A stretch of DNA of 64,000 nucleotides from Kiloniellales bacterium (GTDB lineage: Bacteria > Pseudomonadota > Alphaproteobacteria > Kiloniellales > JAKSDN01). Below the pieces are notes generated by a model, which worked only from the letters and a program-made list of their open reading frames with translations, was not told the origin of the DNA and searched no databases. Position numbers and translations under genes: made by a program. This document shows, piece after piece, positions 1-7,200 of this stretch (positions within the stretch are counted from its first letter, which is position 1; each line of letters begins with the position of its first letter). The stretch covers positions 1 through 64,000 of the forward strand of contig JANQLT010000074.1 of the NCBI GenBank assembly GCA_028280455.1. Reading direction: 5' to 3'.

Positions 1-95
1 GGTGAGGGGGCAGGTCGTTTCCCTTTGGCGGCGGGACGGCGATGACACCTAAGTCGGCAAAGCGCTAGTTACTCGACGCCGACGGCGACCCGAGA

Positions 96-950
96 TCACG
101 CGGCGCGGCACTCGGCGATGAAGGCGATGAGCAGCTCGCTGATCTGCTCGGGCTGGTCTTCCATGGCGAAGTGGCCGCAGTCGGGCAGCAGGTGCAGCAC
201 CGAGCCGGGGATGGCCGCATGCAGCTTGCGCGCCCAGTCGACCACCTGCCAGGCGTCGTTCTGTCCCCAGATGATCTGGACCGGCAGGGCCGCCAGCTCC
301 GCCAGCCGGTGGCTGATCTCGGCGGTGTGCTTGTGGTCGTAGTGCGCCACCTGGTGCTGGAACAGGCTGGCCTGGCCGACCGGCCCGGAGATCAGGTCGA
401 GATAGACCTCCAGGGAGCTGGCGGCGAACTTCTCCCGATGCTCGACGGTGCTCAGCAGCCATTCGCGGAAGTGCGCCCGATGCTCGCCGTCCGGCTTCTT
501 GATCAGCGCATCGAGGCCGGCCTTCATCTGCTCATTCGTCCGCTTCGACGGCCAGCTGTCGAAGCTGACGCAGTCGATCAGGGTCAGGCTCTTCGCCCGT
601 TGCGGATGGAAGATGCAGAGCCGCTGGGCGATGGCGCCGCCGATGTCGTGGGCGACGACGTGGGCGCTCTCCAGCCCCCAATGCGCCATCAGGCCCTGCA
701 GCACCGGCACCTGTCCCGTGACGGAGGTGTCGACGGATGGGGAGGCCGGGCGCTCGGAGGCGCCGTAGCCCAGCAGGTCGAAGACGTGCACCCGATGCCC
801 CGCCTCGGTCAGCCGCGGCGCCACCTGGCGCCAGATGTAGGACGACGACGGCGTGCCGTGGACCAGCACCACAGGCTCGCCCTGGCCGATGGCGGCGCAG
901 GCGATGCGATGGCCGGCGATCAGGACGTTCTCGTCGGTGAGGCTGGACAT
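96..950 (-). CDS. alpha/beta hydrolase (haloalkane dehalogenase-like fold)
   Basis: 284-aa ORF with VVLVHGTPSSSYIWR oxyanion region, AHDIGG nucleophile-elbow-like motif and C-terminal DCGHFAMEDQPEQ His motif. Confidence 0.9.
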   Translation of the reverse strand: MSSLTDENVLIAGHRIACAAIGQGEPVVLVHGTPSSSYIWRQVAPRLTEAGHRVHVFDLLGYGASERPASPSVDTSVTGQVPVLQGLMAHWGLESAHVVAHDIGGAIAQRLCIFHPQRAKSLTLIDCVSFDSWPSKRTNEQMKAGLDALIKKPDGEHRAHFREWLLSTVEHREKFAASSLEVYLDLISGPVGQASLFQHQVAHYDHKHTAEISHRLAELAALPVQIIWGQNDAWQVVDWARKLHAAIPGSVLHLLPDCGHFAMEDQPEQISELLIAFIAECRAA

Positions 951-996
951 CGCTCGATCTCCCTAGCGGACGATCACTTGTCGTTCAGCGGTCTCA

Positions 997-1533
997 TCAG
1001 TTCGAGGGCGCGGCCTCCGGCTGGAGCAAGGTCACGGCGGTCTGCCGCGCGGCGCGGAAGGCTTCATGGCCCAGGATGGGCCAGGCGGCCGTCGCGCCTT
1101 CGTGCAGAAGGTAGAGGCTATCGGCCAGGTCCGGCCGTCCCGAACGGCGGCCCAGGAGCGAGCGGGTGGCTTCCTTCTGGCGCGCGACCGTGGCGCGGAT
1201 CTCGTCGTTCGAGGGGTGCGCCGCGAGCGCGTGGAGGAACAGGCAGCCCGATGCGGTTTCGCCGCTCATCCAAGCTTCGATCCGCCCGAAGAGGTGCTCG
1301 ATCGACGCCGGGCCGTCGGCCGGGGCGCCCGCCTCGACGAAGTCGAGATAGCGGTCGTGGCGGTGCGTGAGCGCGGCGACGACCATGGCGTCGCGCGACG
1401 GGAAGTACTTGTAGAGCGTCCGCAGGCTGACGCCGGCGGCATCGCGCAAGGCGTCGACGCCGGGCTCGAGGAACCCGCGGTCGACGAAACAGGCTTCCAG
1501 GCGCGCCGCGATCTGGCTCGGCAAATCGGTCAT
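997..1533 (-). CDS. TetR/AcrR family transcriptional regulator
   Basis: 178 aa; N-terminal HTH GVDALRDAAGVSLRTLYKYFPSRDAMVVAAL typical of TetR. Confidence 0.92.
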   Translation of the reverse strand: MTDLPSQIAARLEACFVDRGFLEPGVDALRDAAGVSLRTLYKYFPSRDAMVVAALTHRHDRYLDFVEAGAPADGPASIEHLFGRIEAWMSGETASGCLFLHALAAHPSNDEIRATVARQKEATRSLLGRRSGRPDLADSLYLLHEGATAAWPILGHEAFRAARQTAVTLLQPEAAPSN

Positions 1534-1543
1534 GCTAGACGCA

Positions 1544-1561
1544 GTAGAACGTTCGTTTTAC
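1544..1561. promoter_or_regulatory. candidate TetR operator
   Basis: GTAGAACG-TT-CGTTTTAC: near-perfect 18-bp palindrome (7/8 arm matches) 11 bp upstream of the TetR start codon. Confidence 0.55.
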
Positions 1562-1594
1562 CTCGTCAAGCGGAAATCGATCGCTGGAACGGCT

Positions 1595-3943
1595 CTAGCG
1601 CCTGAGGTCGTTGCAGACGCAGATCGGGAAGAAGTCGTCGATCTGATGCCGGCCGGCCGAGAGCCCGGGGCAGATGCTCTCGTCCCAGACCTGCAGATGC
1701 AAGATATAGCCGCAGCACTCGCCCGGCACCTCCTCGCCGTTCGGCCCGACATGGGCGCGGTCCAGGGTGAGGGCCGGCTCGGCGGGGTTGCAGACCCGGT
1801 CCAGGCGCCGGAAGTCGAGGACCGTCAGGATGCCCGGCGTCTTGGGCGGGATGACGCCGGCCGGCGGGTTGGCGGTCGGGCAGCGCACGCCCGGCTCGCC
1901 GACCCGGCCGCTGCCGACGAAGGGCCCGCCCCAGGGCGGCCCGCTCGGCCCCGGGATCGGCAGGTTGAACCAGGGGCCGCCGTCCTTCTTGATGCGCAGT
2001 CGGTAGCCGCCGAAGTTGTCGCTCGGGTTCGCCGTGTTGCCTTCCTCGATGTACTCGTCGTAGGCGATGCCGAGCAGCGAGGCCGGCCAGGGCTGCAGGC
2101 AGTCGCCGCCGTCGGCGGCGAACTTGCTGAGCACGATGCTGCCGCAGGGCGGCAGGCCGGAGACTTGCGTGATCTCGCCGTGGATATCCTTGTTGTCGAA
2201 CCAGGCCTGCTGCAGGTCGTGCTTGATGCCGCCGCCCGTGTCCTCGACCGAAAGCCGCAGGGTGTAGCGGCCGCTGTGGCAGTTGCTCGTCGGCAGCGGC
2301 GTCGAGGCCCAGAGCGCCGGCGCCGGGCAGGGCGGCTCGGAGGGCTCGATCGGGAAGGACTGCGGCGTCTCGGTCGACCAGCGGCTGGCCTGCAGCCAGT
2401 TCCAGACCGGCGAGCAGGCGGCCGGCGGCCAGTGCATCTCGCGCCAGCGCGAGGTCAGCGCGCCTTCGAAGATCTTGGTGCTGCTGGCGTCGAGCTGCAG
2501 CAGGGTGTTGTAGTCGACCTGCCAGAACTGGACGAAGCCCGGCAGGGTCGGGTCGACCACGAAGCCCGGGTGGTAGCTCAGGGTGAAGCGCTTGATGTCC
2601 TGGCCCGAGCAGCCGCCGATGTTGGCGCTGCCGACGACCCGCAGGCGGGTGCCGAAGGCGCGCACCCGGTTGCCGGCGTCGGTGAGCTGGGCGGTCGGAT
2701 CGAAGATGCCCGGCGGCTCGGCCGCTTCGATGCCCTCGAGGCCGCGGATCCAGACCAGGTTGCGCTGCAGCTCGAAGGTGATCGAGCAGCACTGCGGCGT
2801 GCCGCTCTGCGAGGAGTAGAGGCAGAGCCGGATCTCGACGGCGCCGCTGTCGACGTAGGGGAAGGTCTCGAGATAGCCGAGCGTACCGTTGAACAGGCCG
2901 CAGGCGCCCTGCGCCGCGCCCCCTGGGTACTTGATGCCGGCCGAGCTGTAGGGCCCGACGCCGCCTTCGCGCCACTCCAAGGTGTAGTGGCTGCAGAAGG
3001 CGCCGGCCGCCGTGCCGACGATCTCGACGCCGCGCAGGATGCCGGCGACCGGGATCTCCTGCTCCTCGGTGCAGCCGCTCGGCTTGGCGATCTCACAGAC
3101 TAGAGGGCCGAAGCAACGCCGCACGCAGAGCCAGTAGAGCAGCAGGCAGATAAGGACCTGCAGGAAGTTGCGCGAGCGCGCCAGGCAGCAGCCGAAGCGG
3201 ATGGCGCAGAGGCACCAGCAGCGGCAGAACCAGAAGAAGGGCTCCTGCGACAGCTTGGCGAAGGCCTCCTTGCCGAACAGCGCCTCGGCGACCTCCGGGT
3301 TGTGCAGCCGCTCGAAAACCTGGCCCAGCTCGGCCTCGCCTTCCTCGCAGTCGATGCGGCCCTCGAGCACGTCGTCCGGGACGCTCGTCGCGAAGTCCAT
3401 GACCGCGAGCTGCTCGGTCAGGTAGGGCTTGTAGGCGCCGGCGAAGGCCTGCACGAGCTTCTGGAAGTCGGCGCGCTGCTCCGCCGTCAGCGGCTCGGCC
3501 ACGGGCTGGCCGATCACCCGGCGGACGCAAAGCCAATAGCGGTAGAGGTAGTAGACGAAGGCCCGGAAGTTGCGCGGCCCCCGGCAGACCAGCCAGCCGA
3601 AGACCATGCAGCAGCGAATGTGCAGGAAGCACCAGCGCCAGCGCTCGATCGGCCCGAGGGTCTCTTGCGCCTCCTTGGGCAGGATCCGCAGGGCGACTTC
3701 TTCGGTGAAGAAGGCCTCGAAGATCCTGTGGGCCTGCTCGATCTCGTCGTCGCAGTCCGGCGGGTTCTTCTCGGCCTCCTTGCGCAAGCGCCCGGCGTCG
3801 CGGACCCGTTTGACGTCCTCCTCGACCACCGGCTTGTAGGCCTCGAGCAGCGCCTTGAGAACGACCTGGAAGTCCTCGCTGTCGAGGATCTCCTTGTGCT
3901 CTTCGAGCAGCGCTTTGGCTACCGGAACCTCGTTTTCGGGCAT
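1595..3943 (-). CDS. large Cys-rich protein of unknown function with duplicated N-terminal module and beta-rich C-terminal region
   Basis: 782-aa ORF with RBS-like GGGGAGGA before ATG; internal duplication (DFQ..AYKP....YWLCVRR..GxPV twice) argues the ORF is real. Confidence 0.85.
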   Translation of the reverse strand: MPENEVPVAKALLEEHKEILDSEDFQVVLKALLEAYKPVVEEDVKRVRDAGRLRKEAEKNPPDCDDEIEQAHRIFEAFFTEEVALRILPKEAQETLGPIERWRWCFLHIRCCMVFGWLVCRGPRNFRAFVYYLYRYWLCVRRVIGQPVAEPLTAEQRADFQKLVQAFAGAYKPYLTEQLAVMDFATSVPDDVLEGRIDCEEGEAELGQVFERLHNPEVAEALFGKEAFAKLSQEPFFWFCRCWCLCAIRFGCCLARSRNFLQVLICLLLYWLCVRRCFGPLVCEIAKPSGCTEEQEIPVAGILRGVEIVGTAAGAFCSHYTLEWREGGVGPYSSAGIKYPGGAAQGACGLFNGTLGYLETFPYVDSGAVEIRLCLYSSQSGTPQCCSITFELQRNLVWIRGLEGIEAAEPPGIFDPTAQLTDAGNRVRAFGTRLRVVGSANIGGCSGQDIKRFTLSYHPGFVVDPTLPGFVQFWQVDYNTLLQLDASSTKIFEGALTSRWREMHWPPAACSPVWNWLQASRWSTETPQSFPIEPSEPPCPAPALWASTPLPTSNCHSGRYTLRLSVEDTGGGIKHDLQQAWFDNKDIHGEITQVSGLPPCGSIVLSKFAADGGDCLQPWPASLLGIAYDEYIEEGNTANPSDNFGGYRLRIKKDGGPWFNLPIPGPSGPPWGGPFVGSGRVGEPGVRCPTANPPAGVIPPKTPGILTVLDFRRLDRVCNPAEPALTLDRAHVGPNGEEVPGECCGYILHLQVWDESICPGLSAGRHQIDDFFPICVCNDLRR
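3098..3469 (-). repeat. second copy of intragenic duplicated Cys-rich module (aa ~159-282)
   Basis: DFQKLVQAFAGAYKP...DCEEGEAELGQVFERL...FFWFCRCWCLCAIRFGCCLARSRNF...LLLYWLCVRRCFGPLV aligns with the first copy. Confidence 0.75.
3500..3874 (-). repeat. first copy of intragenic duplicated Cys-rich module (aa ~24-148)
   Basis: DFQVVLKALLEAYKP...DCDDEIEQAHRIFEAF...RWRWCFLHIRCCMVFGWLVCRGPRNF...YLYRYWLCVRRVIGQPV. Confidence 0.75.
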
Positions 3944-3992
3944 GACTCGTCCTCCCCGTTGCGCGCATCGGGCAAAGCTGTGATCCGCCGTC

Positions 3993-4013
3993 CCCCGGAT
4001 GTCCCATCCGGGG
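3993..4013 (-). promoter_or_regulatory. leader hairpin upstream of the Cys-rich gene
   Basis: CCCCGGATG-TCC-CATCCGGGG perfect 9-bp stem, 3-nt loop, about 50 nt upstream of the start codon at 3943. Confidence 0.45.
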
Positions 4014-4255
4014 TCACGCGAGGATCGCGTCGCATGTCGGTTTGGCGCGTTTTCCCCCGCGCGAGACCGATGATGCGGCCGGTCGCCTTCGCGCGGGTGT
4101 GACTTGCGCGGGAGAAGCCTGTGGCTTGCTGGTGAGAGAGTTGGGACGTGACCGCAGAGCGCGGCTTAGGAGTTGCGTCTAAGGAACCGGCACCGCGATG
4201 CGAATTCGACTCTCGAACGGCGCCGATGCCGCCTCAGGTCGTCGCGTCCCGCCCC

Positions 4256-4324
4256 TGCACCTGATGCTTGCGCCGCGCCACCTAGTCGGCCAGCGCCTCG
4301 TCGGTCGGCGGATCGAGGGGTGGC
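4256..4324 (-). pseudogene. degenerate duplicate of the mttB-family 3' end (distal direct repeat of the island)
   Basis: 62/69 identical, without gaps, to 5675-5743; on the minus strand encodes ..DEALAD*VARRKHQV with an in-frame TAG. Confidence 0.85.
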
Positions 4325-4752
4325 CGAGATGGCTAGAATGCTGGTAGGGAATCGCCACGATTGGCGAACAAAACAAGAATATGTTGACTTATTAGTTTCA
4401 GTATGCAGTCTTTCTGCAATAGAAAGGCTTCAGTCTTGCCAGCAGACATCGTCCAACGCCCGTCTGCTCATCAGAGGTTCGACTCAGTCCAGCGATTGGG
4501 GCTGATGCCAGACGACCAGCGAGGCGATGACTTTTTGAGCTCTGAAATGCGCGATGCAGAGCGAACTGCGATTGGTTTGACGAAACCTGAGATCGGTGAC
4601 GGGAACCTAGATCGTCGATTGCTGGAAGGCTGTAAGCGAATCAGTTCTCTTGCTCGTACCTTCGAAGCGTTGGTAGCAGAAGAATCTGGCCGCGCCCTTC
4701 CACCGCTAGTCCGAGCATCGCGCAAGCATGGTCCAGATCTGATGAGTTCGCC

Positions 4753-5103
4753 ATGAATAGGCCTCTGATGAAGCCCGTCGTTCGGTTTTTGAGCGACCTG
4801 CAGAAAACTGGCGGGCTCAAGGGAAGCGACATTGCCAACTTCACTGACGTCTCAAAGTCGACAGTCTCTCGTTGGTCCAGCGGTGAGAAATCTCCTCATC
4901 CCCAAAAGCAGCTCTTTCTATCCGATCTGCACTACGTGGTTATGCGCTTGAGCGAGTATTATGGCGCCGAGGAAATCCGAGCTTGGCTCTATGCAATGCA
5001 TCCTCAACTCGACGGAAGGCGTGCGATCGACCTCATCTACGAAGATCGGTCTGAAGAGATCCTGAACGTTCTCGATCGGCTCGATGCGGACGTCTATCTC
5101 TAG
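4753..5103 (+). CDS. Xre/ParS-type antitoxin (MbcA/ParS/Xre family)
   Basis: HTH (LKGSDIANFTDVSKSTVSRWSSGEKSPHP), C-terminal MbcA/Xre-like region (AEEIRAWLYAMHPQLDGRRAIDLI), immediately upstream of a RES-domain ORF. Confidence 0.85.
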   Translation: MNRPLMKPVVRFLSDLQKTGGLKGSDIANFTDVSKSTVSRWSSGEKSPHPQKQLFLSDLHYVVMRLSEYYGAEEIRAWLYAMHPQLDGRRAIDLIYEDRSEEILNVLDRLDADVYL

Positions 5104-5105
5104 CG

Positions 5106-5663
5106 ATGGGCCCTCCCATCAGGGATAGCGGTCTGCTCGATGCTCTCGAGCAAATGAAGCAAGAGCCGTTCTCTGGAAATGTTTGGAGGTCAGTTCGAGA
5201 AGGTAGGGATCCAACGGAGTGCTCCAGTGCAGGAGGGCGCTGGGATGATCGGTCATTCGATGTTCTGTACACCTCAGAGGCTCGCGAGGGTGCGCTAGAG
5301 GAACGGAGGTTCCATCTCTTTAGAGGTCAGCCATTCCCTCCATCCTTGGTCCGCTATGAAATGTTTGAGTTGTTTGCAGAACTCACCGCCGTTATCTCAC
5401 TCGACAGCCTCGAAACACTCCAAGCAGTTGGGATGAACACAAACAACTATGGTAGGGCTTCGCATGCGGATAGGGTGATCGAGTATCCTCGATCACAAGA
5501 GATTGCAGAAGCGTGCTTTTTTCTCGGTGCGGATGGCATTCTGGTACCAAGTGCGCGGCATGCGTCGCGCAATCTCGTGATCTTCTGCGAACAAGAGAAG
5601 CCTATGAAGATTGAGCTTATGCGTAGCCACGGGTTCATCGACTGGTCCGAAGGTCAGCCCTAA
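5106..5663 (+). CDS. RES-domain toxin
   Basis: VWRSVREG...SAGGRWDDRSFDVLYTSEAREGALEE R/G/RW/Y/E signature of RES family; 2 bp after the antitoxin stop. Confidence 0.85.
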   Translation: MGPPIRDSGLLDALEQMKQEPFSGNVWRSVREGRDPTECSSAGGRWDDRSFDVLYTSEAREGALEERRFHLFRGQPFPPSLVRYEMFELFAELTAVISLDSLETLQAVGMNTNNYGRASHADRVIEYPRSQEIAEACFFLGADGILVPSARHASRNLVIFCEQEKPMKIELMRSHGFIDWSEGQP

Positions 5664-5664
5664 C

Positions 5665-7200
5665 TTAAGCCCCATGCACCTGATGCTTGCGTCGCGCCAC
5701 GTAGTCCGCCAGCGCCTCGTCGATGGCCGGGTCGAGGGGTGGCTGCTCGTATTCGGTGAGGAGCTGCTTCCAGATCTGGTTGGCGCGCTGCTCGGCGGTG
5801 ACCTGGCCGCGCTCGACCCAGCTGTCGTAGTTGTCCCAGTTGGAGAGCAGGGGGGCGTAGAAGGCCTCTTCGTAGCGCGCCATGGTGTGGGCGGTGCCGA
5901 AGAAATGGCCGGCCGGGCCGACCTCGCGCAGGGCGTCGAGGGCCAGCGTGTCCTCGTCGACCTGTAGGGGCTGCTGCGCGGCGGCCATCATCTGCAGCAT
6001 CTCGGCGTCGATGATCAGCTTCTCGAAGGAGGCCGTCAGGCCGCCGCCGAGCCAGCCGGCGGCGTGCATGATCAGGTTCGCCTGGCCGGTCATGGCACCC
6101 CAGAGCGCCATCTGGCTTTCGTAGGCCGCCTGGGCGTCGTTGGTATTGGCGGCCGTGACGTTGCTCGAGCGGAAGGGTAGGCCGAGGCGCCGGGCGAGCT
6201 GGCCGGAGACCTGGGCGGCCTGGACGTACTCCGGCGTGCCGAAGGCGGGCGCGCCGGTCTTCATGTCGACGTTGGAGGTGAAGCCGCCGTAGAGCACCGG
6301 CGCGCCGGGCCGGACGATCTGGGCCAGGGCGATGCCGGCCATGGCCTCGGCGTGCTGCTGGGCCAGCGCGCCGGCCAGGGTGATCGGCGACATGGCGCCG
6401 GACAGGGTGAAGGGCGTGACGATCACCGCCTGGCCGTGCGCCGCCATGGCCATCAGGCCCTCGGCCATGGGGATGTCGAGCTGCAGCGGCGAGTTGGTGT
6501 TGATGACGCAGGTGAAGACCGGCGTCTCGGCCAGCGCCTCGAGGTCCTTGCCGAGCATGATGGCGGCCATCTCCAGCGCGTCCACGGCCTGCTGTCGGCC
6601 GAGGCCCCAGGGCTGCCAGTTCTTGTCCAGCAGCCGGATCTGCGCCAGGTAGAGGTCGAGATGCCGGGTCTCCGCCGGCCGGTCGAGCGCCTCGAAGCCG
6701 CCGCCGCCTTCCTGGTGCAGCACCTCCAGGCTCTGCACCAGGCGCAGGAAGTCGCACATCTCCTCGAAGCTGCCGTCGCGCCGGCCCTTGTCGAGGTCCA
6801 TGCAGTAGGCCGGGCCGCCGACCGAGACGAAGACCGCCCGGTCCGCGGCGATCTCCAGGTTGCGCGCCGGGTTGCGGGCATGAAGCGTGAAGCGCGGCGG
6901 CGCCTTGGCGACCAGTGCCTCGACCAGCGCGCGCTCGAAGCGCACGCCTTCGCTGCCCTCGTCGACATCGAAGCCGGCGCCGGCGAAGGCGGCGCGCGCC
7001 TCGGCCGACAGCACCTTGAGGCCGATCTCCTCGAGGATGGTCAGCGCGGCCCGGTGGATCGACTCGATCTCGTCGGCGCTGACGATCTCGAGCGGCGCGT
7101 TGCGATAGGTGACCGTCTGCCAGGGCCGCTGGCTGAGGGCGCCGACGCTCCGCTCGCTGCGGGCGGCGCGGCGGCGGCGGGCGCTGCTGCGTTCGGTCAT
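5665..7200 (-). CDS. trimethylamine methyltransferase family protein (non-pyrrolysine MttB homologue, COG5598-like)
   Basis: 511 aa, full-length without internal amber codon; GGPAYCMDLDKGRRDGSFEEMCDFLRLVQSL, NTNSPLQLDIPMAEGLMAMA, PVLYGGFTSNVDMKTGAPAFGTPEY typical of MttB superfamily. Confidence 0.9.
   Translation of the reverse strand: MTERSSARRRRAARSERSVGALSQRPWQTVTYRNAPLEIVSADEIESIHRAALTILEEIGLKVLSAEARAAFAGAGFDVDEGSEGVRFERALVEALVAKAPPRFTLHARNPARNLEIAADRAVFVSVGGPAYCMDLDKGRRDGSFEEMCDFLRLVQSLEVLHQEGGGGFEALDRPAETRHLDLYLAQIRLLDKNWQPWGLGRQQAVDALEMAAIMLGKDLEALAETPVFTCVINTNSPLQLDIPMAEGLMAMAAHGQAVIVTPFTLSGAMSPITLAGALAQQHAEAMAGIALAQIVRPGAPVLYGGFTSNVDMKTGAPAFGTPEYVQAAQVSGQLARRLGLPFRSSNVTAANTNDAQAAYESQMALWGAMTGQANLIMHAAGWLGGGLTASFEKLIIDAEMLQMMAAAQQPLQVDEDTLALDALREVGPAGHFFGTAHTMARYEEAFYAPLLSNWDNYDSWVERGQVTAEQRANQIWKQLLTEYEQPPLDPAIDEALADYVARRKHQVHGA
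5675..5743 (-). repeat. direct repeat within 3' end of mttB-family gene (proximal island boundary)
   Basis: 62/69 identity to 4256-4324 in the same orientation. Confidence 0.85.

Noticed and set aside
1532-3103. 523-aa + strand ORF overlapping the Cys-rich gene
   Set aside because: Composition typical of a shadow ORF; the minus-strand frame has an internal duplication, an RBS and coherent beta-rich sequence.
4403-4756. 117-aa + strand ORF in the TA island as a gene
   Set aside because: No recognisable domain, competing minus-strand frame, overlaps the antitoxin start; left as an unresolved observation, not a feature.
4256-5743. Transposon/IS element
   Set aside because: The repeats are direct copies of a gene 3' end, not terminal inverted repeats; no transposase ORF recognised.
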